Source of the DNA: an uncultured Pelagibacteraceae bacterium
GTDB lineage: Bacteria; Pseudomonadota; Alphaproteobacteria; Pelagibacterales; Pelagibacteraceae
NCBI GenBank assembly: GCA_902598485.1
Contig: CACKBU010000004.1
Location: forward strand, 1-64,000
DNA: 64,000 nucleotides
Direction: 5' to 3'
Part shown: positions 49,031 to 57,714 of the stretch, piece by piece
Layout: each line of letters starts with the position of its first letter
Position numbering within the stretch: position 1 is the first letter of the stretch
Position numbers and translations under genes: made by a program
The notes under the pieces: generated by a model
What the model saw: only the letters and a program-made list of their open reading frames with translations
Database searches by the model: none
Told to the model about the DNA's origin: nothing

Positions 49031-49036
49031 TAAAAA

Positions 49037-49564
49037 CTAATTTATAGATTTTAATATTTCTAGTGGAAGTGGAGCTTCTGGGTATTTTTTTTGACACAAT
49101 TTTTCATAGTTTTCACAAAAACTCATGATAGTTTTTTTAACCTCTTTTTTATTTTTATTTGAAAGATTAAGGTCTTTAATTAATTCACTGCAATTTTTTT
49201 CTAATTCTTTTATTTGCTCTCCTGAAAAAAATTCTCCTGTTTCTATTTCCCAATAAGTGTCTTCAAGCTCATCATCAGTTAAATGATTTAATTTTTTCTG
49301 TAATAATTTAATAGTTTCGTCCTCTGTTGCTTTATCTCTCATAGGAGAATTTTTAAGTTTTCCAAGGCATTTATCTCTTAATCCATCAATAAAATGAAAA
49401 TAAGGTTTACCCTCTGAAAAATCTCTAAAATGATTTGTGTTAAAATATTTATCAATGGCTGTTTCTGTTGAAACCTTTTCCTTACCCTTAATTATGGCTA
49501 TTTGAACGTACACTTCTTGGCTAATATATTCTTCAATATGGTCTTTAACTTTTTGAGGTATCAT
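49037..49564 (-). CDS. Conserved hypothetical protein
   Basis: 175 aa soluble ORF; no family recognised. Confidence 0.6.
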   Translation of the reverse strand: MIPQKVKDHIEEYISQEVYVQIAIIKGKEKVSTETAIDKYFNTNHFRDFSEGKPYFHFIDGLRDKCLGKLKNSPMRDKATEDETIKLLQKKLNHLTDDELEDTYWEIETGEFFSGEQIKELEKNCSELIKDLNLSNKNKKEVKKTIMSFCENYEKLCQKKYPEAPLPLEILKSIN

Positions 49565-49577
49565 TCTAACTTAGTAA

Positions 49578-50045
49578 TTAATGTTCTTCTCTGTACCTGC
49601 TGTGACAAGCCTTACAATTACTCCACATAAATTGTTTCAGAGTACCTCTTATATCTTCAGCATCTTCAATTACAGATGTAAGCTTTATCATATCATCAGA
49701 GGCTTTTTGCATTAATGCATTGAAGTCTTCTTTTTCATCCCAAATTGTCAGTAAAGCTTCAGTATCAAAACCTTCTTGAGTATTTTCAGGAAATAGATCT
49801 ATTAAAACTTTATAATTTTCACTCATTTCAATCATAAGTTTTTTTGCTTTTTCAAAGTCTCCTTTTGAAGAGAAAGCCTGAACCCTTTTAGCTGTACTAT
49901 AGTTTTTACTAAATAATGCTTGTCTACTTTTAATAATATCTTCAACTGTCAACTCAGCATTGGAAGATGAGACGAAAAATACGCTTAAAATTGAGAATAA
50001 AATTATTTTAATATATTTTTTTATGTGATTAAATAAATTATGCAT
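49578..50045 (-). CDS. Cytochrome c-prime-like periplasmic c-type cytochrome
   Basis: Signal peptide ...IILFSILSVFFVSSSNA; C-terminal NCKACHSRYREEH (CxxCH). Confidence 0.85.
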   Translation of the reverse strand: MHNLFNHIKKYIKIILFSILSVFFVSSSNAELTVEDIIKSRQALFSKNYSTAKRVQAFSSKGDFEKAKKLMIEMSENYKVLIDLFPENTQEGFDTEALLTIWDEKEDFNALMQKASDDMIKLTSVIEDAEDIRGTLKQFMWSNCKACHSRYREEH

Positions 50046-50567
50046 GCAACAAATACCCTAACAGAGTATGGCATTATCTCAAAGGTGTTACATTGGCTCA
50101 GCGCAGCTATTCTATTCATACAAATACCTTTGGGTTTTTATCTAGTTGATTTAGATTTTGGTGATCAAAGAATAACTATTGAAGATATACACGTTACGTT
50201 AGGTTTAACTGTGTTTTATATAATAATAATTAGATTAATAAATAATATACTTAATCCAACTCCAAAATTAGATCCAAGTATTTTTAAAGGACAGAGGTTT
50301 TTGGCAAAAATGAACCATGTGCTTTTATATATTGCTATTTTAGCAATAACAATTTCAGGAATTTTAAAAAAATTATTTAACGGGGAAACATTAACAATAT
50401 TGTTTAGAGAAATTCAAATTAATGAAAATTTTGATTTAGCAGATCAATTTTATGAAATTCATATTCTTTCGAATTATACTCTTATCGGTTTAATAGTACT
50501 TCATATATCTGCTGTTATTGTACACAAACTATTTTTTGGGGACAATTTATTAAAGAGAATTCTTTAA
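50040..50567 (+). CDS. Cytochrome b561
   Basis: YGIISKVLHWLSAAILFIQIPLGFYLVD, MNHVLLYIAILAITISG, IHILSNYTLIGLIVLHISAVIVHKLF. Confidence 0.9.
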   Translation: MHATNTLTEYGIISKVLHWLSAAILFIQIPLGFYLVDLDFGDQRITIEDIHVTLGLTVFYIIIIRLINNILNPTPKLDPSIFKGQRFLAKMNHVLLYIAILAITISGILKKLFNGETLTILFREIQINENFDLADQFYEIHILSNYTLIGLIVLHISAVIVHKLFFGDNLLKRIL

Positions 50568-50569
50568 TC

Positions 50570-51007
50570 TTAATGACAAGCAATTCCAAATTTTTTTAAT
50601 CTCCAATAGTTATAAGGCCAAGGAGTTAAAAAACCTACAATCAGCATTATTGGTACCACCCACCATGTTAAAATTGCGCCTCCAGTTAAAACATAGTCAG
50701 TTAAATTCATCATGATTTCCATGCTAATCATTGAAATTAAACTCATACCACAAGCTGTTTTGAATGCATTAACAAAATTAAAATTTTGTGTCATTAAAAT
50801 TATTGTTTCTAAAATAATACTTGTGATCAATCCGTTAATGATTGCTAAAATCATTATTCCTAAAACTGGAAAAGGAATTTGAGTTAATTGAAAAAATAAT
50901 ATTGTTCCAAAATCTCCAATTGCACAACCAAGCACACACCAAGCTGTATTTTTTGCGCTTCTTTTCCAGGTATGTCTACAAGACCAATGAAATGTAGAGG
51001 TATTCAT
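50570..51007 (-). CDS. DUF4396-like membrane protein
   Basis: WKRSAKNTAWCVLGCAIGDFGTILFFQ, PMLIVGFLTPWPYNYWRLKKFGIACH-like C-terminus. Confidence 0.75.
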   Translation of the reverse strand: MNTSTFHWSCRHTWKRSAKNTAWCVLGCAIGDFGTILFFQLTQIPFPVLGIMILAIINGLITSIILETIILMTQNFNFVNAFKTACGMSLISMISMEIMMNLTDYVLTGGAILTWWVVPIMLIVGFLTPWPYNYWRLKKFGIACH

Positions 51008-51029
51008 TATAATTTGATATTAATAATAA

Positions 51030-51713
51030 ATGATTTTTAGGCAAGTATTCGATAATAAATCGTCGACATACACTTATTTAATTGCATCGGCAAAAGGTCG
51101 CGAGGCAGTCATAATTGATCCAGTAATTGAGAATGTTGAAAGCTACATTAAGTTACTTCAAGAATTAGATTTAAAACTAGTTAAGGTAATAGATACTCAT
51201 ATCCATGCTGACCATGTAACTGGTGCAAGTAAACTCAAGCAAGCAACAAATTGCTCTACACTTATGGGGGAACACACCCCTGCTGATACTGTTGAAATTA
51301 AAGTAAAAGATGATGAAATAATAAAAATTGATCAAATAGAAATCAAAGCGATGTATACTCCTGGTCATACTTCTGACAGTTATAGTTTCTTAATGAATAA
51401 CTATTTGTTTTCAGGAGATACTCTTTTAATTAATGGCACTGGTCGAACAGATTTTCAAAATGGTAGCTCAAAAGATGCTTATAATTCAATCTTTAATAGA
51501 TTGTTAAAATTACCTGAGGATACCATTTTGTATCCTGGTCATGATTATAACGGCAAAGAATCTAGTACCATTGGTAATGAAAAGAAATTTAATCCAAGAT
51601 TGCAGGTTAAAAATGTTGATGAATATGTTGATCTTATGTCAAATCTTAATTTAGCAAAACCAAAATTAATAGATATTAATGTAAGTAGAAATATTAAGTT
51701 AGGTGCTAACTAA
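51030..51713 (+). CDS. MBL-fold hydrolase, ETHE1/persulfide dioxygenase-like
   Basis: FRQVFDNKSSTYTYLIASAKGREAVIIDPV, THIHADHVTGASKLK, TPGHTSDSYSF, FSGDTLLINGTGRTDFQNG, YPGHDYNG. Confidence 0.9.
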   Translation: MIFRQVFDNKSSTYTYLIASAKGREAVIIDPVIENVESYIKLLQELDLKLVKVIDTHIHADHVTGASKLKQATNCSTLMGEHTPADTVEIKVKDDEIIKIDQIEIKAMYTPGHTSDSYSFLMNNYLFSGDTLLINGTGRTDFQNGSSKDAYNSIFNRLLKLPEDTILYPGHDYNGKESSTIGNEKKFNPRLQVKNVDEYVDLMSNLNLAKPKLIDINVSRNIKLGAN

Positions 51714-52023
51714 AGACAACAAATATTAAAAACCAATAAGAAACTAATCCAGCTGAAATTGTTGCAATAATATTTTTTGAAAAATAACCTACAATTACAG
51801 CAACTAATGCTCCAAAAATTTTGGGATCATTCATTTCTATAAAAGTTCCAAAATCATTTATAAATATTCCTGGAAATATTATTGCTGGGAATACTGCGGA
51901 AGGAACATATGCCAACACTGCTTTAATTTTATCTCCCAACATATCTCTACTTATTAAAGCGATCATAGTCATTCTAGTAAAGTAAGTTAATATTCCAGCA
52001 AAAATTATTGCAGTAAGAGTCAT
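51706..52023 (-). CDS. azlD: AzlD family branched-chain amino acid transport protein
   Basis: 105-aa hydrophobic protein with TRMTMIALISRDMLGDKIKAVLAYVPSAVFPAIIFP. Confidence 0.85.
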   Translation of the reverse strand: MTLTAIIFAGILTYFTRMTMIALISRDMLGDKIKAVLAYVPSAVFPAIIFPGIFINDFGTFIEMNDPKIFGALVAVIVGYFSKNIIATISAGLVSYWFLIFVVFS

Positions 52024-52706
52024 TTTTTTAACCTCAATAATAGTGCAGCTACAAATAAAGCAATTATTGGTGAAATAATTATGTAAGATTTAAATGGAGC
52101 CTCAAAAAATAACAGTGAACTTAAACCACAAGTAATCATTACAATTACATGATCTAATTTTTTTAAATCCTGAACAACAATAGCTATAAAAGTTAAAGGT
52201 ATTGCAAATTTTAACCCAAGTTCTTCTGGAACAAATGAACCTAAAACAATACCTGATAAGGTTGCAATTTGCCAACAAACCCACATTGTGCAACCTGTGC
52301 CAATTAAATGATAATGTAAAAATTCTTCACTTCTATTTTTTTTGAAAAATTTATTAGACTCAGCAAATCCTTGATCTACAACAACATAAGAAATTAATAA
52401 CTTTTTTATAAAAGATAATTTTTCTAAATATTCAGATAAAACTGCTCCATATAATAAATGTCTGGAATTTATAATTCCAACAGAGGCAACGGCAACTAAA
52501 CTAGATGCACCTCCTGATAATAACTGCAGAAAAACTATTTGTGAAGCTCCACCAAAAATTATGAAGGACATTGCATAAACTAAATATGGATGAAATCCAA
52601 GTTCAACACCGATTGCTCCACAAATTATTCCAAATGGAATAACAGAGAGCATGTGTGGAGAAATATCCAACATCCCTCGAGTAAATAATTGTTTTTTGGT
52701 AAGCAT
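52020..52706 (-). CDS. azlC: AzlC family branched-chain amino acid permease
   Basis: PFGIICGAIGVELGFHPYLVYAMSFIIFGGASQIVFLQLL, NSRHLLYGAVLSEYL, VDQGFAES. Confidence 0.9.
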   Translation of the reverse strand: MLTKKQLFTRGMLDISPHMLSVIPFGIICGAIGVELGFHPYLVYAMSFIIFGGASQIVFLQLLSGGASSLVAVASVGIINSRHLLYGAVLSEYLEKLSFIKKLLISYVVVDQGFAESNKFFKKNRSEEFLHYHLIGTGCTMWVCWQIATLSGIVLGSFVPEELGLKFAIPLTFIAIVVQDLKKLDHVIVMITCGLSSLLFFEAPFKSYIIISPIIALFVAALLLRLKK

Positions 52707-52718
52707 TTGCTTGTTTTA

Positions 52719-53780
52719 TTAAAAACAAACTATGTGATCAATATTAATCGGTCTTTTAATTCCAAACTTTTCGTCAGCTTCATGTTGGTGTTCATGATGA
52801 GAATGAACAAAAACTGGTATTAATAAATCGCTATTAGTTTTTAAAGTATAGATAAAATTTGTTCCTCTAAATTTTCTATCAACTACCTCTAATTTTAGAT
52901 TGCTTTTATCGTCATGCTCAAGGTCCTCTGGTTGTAATAATAATTGTACATTTGAACCTTTTGGATAATGCTTAATAAAATTACCTTTAATTGTTCCAAG
53001 ATCGTCATTTTCTAATGAATTTTCTCCTGTTACTTTTGCTGGAATTAAAATTCCACGATTTAAAAAATTTACTACTTCGACTGAATTTGGAAAATGATAA
53101 ACATTATAAGGATCATCAAACTGTTTAATTTGACCATCTAATATAATTGCACATTTAGTACCAAGATAAAAAGCTTCATAGGAGTCATGAGTAACAATTA
53201 TTGTTGTAATTTTTAATTTACTTAATATTTTTTTTAATCTTACTTGAATTTCTTCTTTAAAACTTTGATCTACATTAGATAGGGGTTCATCTAAAAGCAA
53301 AAGATCAGGTTGAGTTAATAGCGATCTTGCAAGCGAAGCTCTTTGTGCTTCCCCTGCGCTAATTTCATGTGGAAATTTTGGTAATATTTTTTCTATATCA
53401 AGAAAATCTACAATCTCTTTAAAACTAAGCTTTTTCTTTCTTTTTCCTTTATTTCTCTCTGCGCCTAATAAAATATTTTTTTCAACTGTGTAATGAGGAA
53501 ATAAACTGTTGTCCTGAAAAGCTAAAGATACGTTTCTATCTTCAGGTTCTACATTTTTATCTTTAGACGATAATAATTTTCCGTTCAATTTTATTGAACC
53601 TTTATCAATTTTTTCTAAACCAGCTATAGTTCTAAGTATTGTAGTTTTTCCAATTCCTGAAGGACCAAGAATACACAAAGTATCCCCTTCATTTTCAATC
53701 GCAAAAGATGCATTCTTAACTTTGATCTTTCCACCTATAGTGAAATCAACATTTTTAATCTCTAAATAACTATCGCTCAT
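52719..53780 (-). CDS. Iron(III) ABC transporter ATP-binding protein (FbpC-like)
   Basis: GPSGIGKTTILRTIAGLE, ISAGEAQRASLARSLLTQPDLLLLDEPLSNVD; follows permease. Confidence 0.9.
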   Translation of the reverse strand: MSDSYLEIKNVDFTIGGKIKVKNASFAIENEGDTLCILGPSGIGKTTILRTIAGLEKIDKGSIKLNGKLLSSKDKNVEPEDRNVSLAFQDNSLFPHYTVEKNILLGAERNKGKRKKKLSFKEIVDFLDIEKILPKFPHEISAGEAQRASLARSLLTQPDLLLLDEPLSNVDQSFKEEIQVRLKKILSKLKITTIIVTHDSYEAFYLGTKCAIILDGQIKQFDDPYNVYHFPNSVEVVNFLNRGILIPAKVTGENSLENDDLGTIKGNFIKHYPKGSNVQLLLQPEDLEHDDKSNLKLEVVDRKFRGTNFIYTLKTNSDLLIPVFVHSHHEHQHEADEKFGIKRPINIDHIVCF

Positions 53781-55398
53781 TTTCCCTCAGTATATATTTA
53801 GATGTAAGCATTATAAATAGAGTTGCAATCAAAATTAAAAATAATGAAGGAACAGCTGCGGCTTCTAATAAGTCTTCTGAAGCAGATATATAAGCAGTAG
53901 TTGCAAATGTTTCAAAATTAAAAGGTCTTAAAATCAAAGTGATTGGCAATTCTCTTATTATTTCTAAAGAAATTAATATTCCAACAAATAAAAGAGAATT
54001 TCTTAAGAAAGGTACATGAATATTCATAAAAGTTTTCTTTTTAGAGTAACCAAGTAAATATGAACTTTCATCAACAGAAATATTTATTTTCTCATAACCA
54101 GATTTTATTCCATTAAAAGCTAAAGAATAGAATCTTACAAAATAAACCAAGACAAGTCCTAGAATGGAACCAATAAACATTTTTTTAATAGATAAAAAAC
54201 CTAGTGCTTTTACAACATTGTCATCAAACCATGCAATAAAAGTTATAAATGCTACTGCTAAAATTACTCCTGGAATTGCATAACCAGAAATAGATAAAGT
54301 AGATAAAACGTTTAAAGTTTTATTTTTAGAAACTCTATTTCCATAATTAGAAATTAAAGAAAAAATTATTAAAACTAAGCTTGATAATAACACAAGGTAC
54401 AAAGTATTTAATGTTAAAGTTAATACTGGAATATCAAAAAGATTTTCAGGAAATTTTAATGTCCAATAAAGCATTTGACTTAGTGGAAATAAAAAACTTA
54501 GGAAAAAAACTAAGAAGCAAATTGAGAACGCAAAAAATGCTTTACTTCCTGATAGTTGGATTTTTTCTTTTTGTTTAAATCCTCCTTTAGTATTTGCGTG
54601 GTATCTTGCCTTCTTTCTAGATAAATTTTCTAAAATGAATATTGCAAAAATGAATAAAAGAAGAAAAAAAGATATCCTGTTTGAGAAAGCTAGGTCATCA
54701 AATGTAATCCAAGAATTGTAAATACCTGTTGTTAAAGTATTTATAGAAAAGAAATCAACTGCCCCAAATTCAGCTAAAGTTTCCATCGCAACTAGAGAAA
54801 GGCCTGCAACAATTGCTGGTCTAGCGGCAGGTAAAATTAAGGAATAAAAGGATTTTGCTTTTGAAAATCCTAAATTTCTACCTAAATCAATTAAATTTTG
54901 AGATTGATACTGGAATGATGCTCTTGAGAGAATATAAACATAAGCAAATAGTGAGAAAGATAGTGAAAGTACAGCCCCTATTAGCCCATCAAACTTTGGA
55001 ATACTTTGATTATAATTTGCTTCTCCAAACAGATTTTTCAATATTGAATATAAAGTTCCATAATTTTCAAAGAAAGCTGTCAATGAATATGCGTAAATAT
55101 AAGGAGGTACAGCAAAAGATAATATAAGTGCCCATTTAAAAAAATTACTAAAAGGAAATTTATAAAAAGAAACTAAATAAGCCGTACTGGTTCCAATTAA
55201 AAAAGTTAAAACTAAAACACCAATCAGCAAAGCTAGTGAATTAAAAATATATTCAAATAAAAAGGTATCTTTTAGAATTTGATAATAATTTGATGTATCC
55301 TCAAAAAAACTAGTAAATACAGTAACAATTGGTATAGCAACAAAAATTGATACCAACAAAGAACTTAAAAACCAAAAATTAATTTTTTTTAAATACAT
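53770..55398 (-). CDS. Iron(III) ABC transporter permease (FbpB-like, double domain)
   Basis: LGRNLGFSKAKSFYSLILPAARPAIVAGLSLVAMETLAEFGAVDFF and second EAA domain DESSYLLGYSKKKTFMNIHVPFLRNS; ATG 55398 (SD AAGGG) preferred over TTG 55416. Confidence 0.9.
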   Translation of the reverse strand: MYLKKINFWFLSSLLVSIFVAIPIVTVFTSFFEDTSNYYQILKDTFLFEYIFNSLALLIGVLVLTFLIGTSTAYLVSFYKFPFSNFFKWALILSFAVPPYIYAYSLTAFFENYGTLYSILKNLFGEANYNQSIPKFDGLIGAVLSLSFSLFAYVYILSRASFQYQSQNLIDLGRNLGFSKAKSFYSLILPAARPAIVAGLSLVAMETLAEFGAVDFFSINTLTTGIYNSWITFDDLAFSNRISFFLLLFIFAIFILENLSRKKARYHANTKGGFKQKEKIQLSGSKAFFAFSICFLVFFLSFLFPLSQMLYWTLKFPENLFDIPVLTLTLNTLYLVLLSSLVLIIFSLISNYGNRVSKNKTLNVLSTLSISGYAIPGVILAVAFITFIAWFDDNVVKALGFLSIKKMFIGSILGLVLVYFVRFYSLAFNGIKSGYEKINISVDESSYLLGYSKKKTFMNIHVPFLRNSLLFVGILISLEIIRELPITLILRPFNFETFATTAYISASEDLLEAAAVPSLFLILIATLFIMLTSKYILRENER

Positions 55399-55414
55399 TT
55401 TTACCCTTTTATTC

Positions 55415-55465
55415 AAGTGAACATAATCAATAGTAGGGTAAATAACTATTGAGTTATGTTCACTT
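55415..55465 (-). other. 20-bp long stem hairpin (one 1-nt bulge) between small ORF and iron permease gene
   Basis: AAGTGAACATAATCAATAGT-AGGGTAAATA-ACTATTGA-G-TTATGTTCACTT. Confidence 0.85.
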
Positions 55466-55473
55466 TTTGAAAA

Positions 55474-55668
55474 TTAACTTTTTAGATCAAAAACATTAAT
55501 GACACGATCAATATCATCATTTTCGATCTCAGATAATTTTCTATTATTTATTTTTTTTTTAATTTTTTCACATTGTGACAAGCATGGCTCACAAGTTATC
55601 TGACCCTCTGAAGAACCATTATTGCCCGGAGAAATGTCTAAATTAAAATTAAATAAATTTTTTCTCAT
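55474..55668 (-). CDS. Small Cys-containing protein of unknown function within iron ABC operon
   Basis: 64 aa, MRKNLFNFNLDISPGNNGSSEGQITCEPCLSQCEKIKKK; ATG 6 nt after SBP stop. Confidence 0.55.
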   Translation of the reverse strand: MRKNLFNFNLDISPGNNGSSEGQITCEPCLSQCEKIKKKINNRKLSEIENDDIDRVINVFDLKS

Positions 55669-55674
55669 TTGCCC

Positions 55675-56703
55675 TTACTTCCATCCAGCAGCTGTCATTA
55701 CCTCTAATGCAGCAGCTTGATTTTTTCCATAGCTTGAAACTTTAGTCGTTAAATCTTGTTTAAAATCTAATCCTAAATTATTTACTACTAATGGATTTGG
55801 AGATACCCCAGCTATCATTGGAAACTCAAAAGTATTATTTGTAAAATGTTCCTGAGCCTCTGGTGATAATAAAAAGTCAACAAGAGCGATAGCATTTGCC
55901 TTATTAGGAGCTCCTTTTACTAAAGCTGCACAACTAATATTCATGTGTGTTCCTCTATCATTTTGATTAGGAAAAAATGCCTTAACTTTTTTAGCAGCTT
56001 CTTTTTGTTCTGCTCCTTTATTACCAGATAGCATAAGTGCCAAGTAATAAGTATTTGCTACAGCAATATCAGCTTCTCCAGCTGCAACTGCCATAATTTG
56101 AGCTCTGTCATTTCCTTTTGGTGTTCTTGCCATGTTAGAAACAACTCCTTTAGACCATTCAGCAGCAGCTTTCTTTCCATTATTTTCAATTAATGAAGCT
56201 ACAAGTGACTTGTTATAAATGTTACTTGATTTTCTAATTACTAATCTACCTTTCCATTTTGGATCAGCTAGACCTTCATATGTTAATCCTGATAATTCAG
56301 CACCACTAACTCTTTCTGGTGAGTAGTAAATTATTCTTGCTCTTTTTGCTACTCCTACCCAGTGTGTAGTTCTAAAATTTTTTGGAACAGAGGATTTAAT
56401 TGTTGGAGACACCAAACCACTTTGGGTCATTCCTTTAGCCTTGAAAGCTCCACATCTTCCAGCATCAGCGGTAATATAAAGATCGGCTGAAGAATCTGTG
56501 CCTTCTTCAATCATTCTTTTTTCTAATGCACTGGCCTTTCCGTTAATCAGGTTTACTTTAATTCCAGTTTTATTGGTAAATTTGCTATAAAGCTCATTAT
56601 CTGCTTTGTAGTGTCTTGCATTGAAGATATTTACTTCATTTGCAATCGCAAAAGACGAGACTATTAAAGAAACAAATAAACTTATTATTGTTACTTTTTT
56701 CAT
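55675..56703 (-). CDS. Iron(III) ABC transporter solute-binding protein (FbpA/FutA-like)
   Basis: Signal peptide MKKVTIISLFVSLIVSSFAIA; NIFNARHYKADNELYSKFTNKTGIKVNLI; NDRGTHMNISCAALVKGAPN. Confidence 0.9.
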   Translation of the reverse strand: MKKVTIISLFVSLIVSSFAIANEVNIFNARHYKADNELYSKFTNKTGIKVNLINGKASALEKRMIEEGTDSSADLYITADAGRCGAFKAKGMTQSGLVSPTIKSSVPKNFRTTHWVGVAKRARIIYYSPERVSGAELSGLTYEGLADPKWKGRLVIRKSSNIYNKSLVASLIENNGKKAAAEWSKGVVSNMARTPKGNDRAQIMAVAAGEADIAVANTYYLALMLSGNKGAEQKEAAKKVKAFFPNQNDRGTHMNISCAALVKGAPNKANAIALVDFLLSPEAQEHFTNNTFEFPMIAGVSPNPLVVNNLGLDFKQDLTTKVSSYGKNQAAALEVMTAAGWK

Positions 56704-56731
56704 TGTATCCTTTTCTTTACCCTAATTTATT

Positions 56732-56773
56732 TGCGAATGAGAACTATTCTCAATGCGAATGATAATCAATCGC
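56732..56773. promoter_or_regulatory. Candidate iron-responsive (Fur-type) operator
   Basis: TGAGAActaTTCTCA dyad (56738-56752) and near-perfect 19-bp dyad GCGAATGATAATCAATCGC (56755-56773), upstream of the iron SBP gene. Confidence 0.7.
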
Positions 56774-56826
56774 ATATTTTGTCGCAGAATGCAAGGTTTA
56801 TTTGATATTATTTGAAAGGGGTATTT

Positions 56827-57714
56827 TTATTTCCAATCGCCAATTTTACTGAATAAGAAATTTCTAAAAGCTTGAACTCTAGCTGTGTTTTTTAATGATT
56901 GCGGGTACACAAAGTGAGCTTCTGTTATTGGTCCTTCTACTTTTGGAAGCACTTTAATTATATTACTAGTATTTGATACTAAATATTCTGGAAGTGCAGC
57001 CAATCCTACCCCAGACTCAACACCATACAAAAGACCACTAACACTATTAACCTTCATAATAGATTTTCTTTTTTTCCCATCATGCATTCCTATTTTTAAT
57101 GCCCAATCAGGATTATAAACTGGTGAAGGAGCACCTTTTCCAAAAGAAATAAATTTATGTTTATTTAAATCATTTACTGTTTTTGGCATTCCATTTTTTT
57201 CTAAATATTTATTTGATCCATAAATATAATACTTAATATCTACTAATTTTTTTTGAATATAATTAAGCTGTTTTGGTCTTCTCATAAAAATTCCAATATC
57301 AGCTTGACGAGTACTTAAATCTAATTCTTTATCATCAAAAACAAGCTCAATCTCAATCTCTGGATTTAGGATCATAAATTCTTGAATCCTTGGCGTTAAC
57401 CAATGGGTTCCAAAACTTCTTACAGTTGTGATAGTTAATTTTCCTGATGGTTTGCTCTTTTGATCACCTAATGATGTTTCAACTTCTTTAAGTTTGCTAA
57501 TCACCTCATGAGCAGTTTTAAAAACATATTCTCCATTTTGTGTGAGAGTTAAACCTCTTGCATGTCTTTCAAACAACTGCACTTTTAAATCTTGTTCTAA
57601 TGATTGTATTTGTCTACTTATAGCTGATTGACTAAGATTTAAATTAACAGTAGCATTTGTAAAGCTTCCAGCTTCAGCCACAGCATGAAAAATTTTTAAT
57701 TTATCCCAATCCAT
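56827..57714 (-). CDS. LysR-family transcriptional regulator
   Basis: LKIFHAVAEAGSFTNATVNLNLSQSAISRQIQSLEQDLKVQLFERHARGLTLT wHTH domain. Confidence 0.95.
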   Translation of the reverse strand: MDWDKLKIFHAVAEAGSFTNATVNLNLSQSAISRQIQSLEQDLKVQLFERHARGLTLTQNGEYVFKTAHEVISKLKEVETSLGDQKSKPSGKLTITTVRSFGTHWLTPRIQEFMILNPEIEIELVFDDKELDLSTRQADIGIFMRRPKQLNYIQKKLVDIKYYIYGSNKYLEKNGMPKTVNDLNKHKFISFGKGAPSPVYNPDWALKIGMHDGKKRKSIMKVNSVSGLLYGVESGVGLAALPEYLVSNTSNIIKVLPKVEGPITEAHFVYPQSLKNTARVQAFRNFLFSKIGDWK

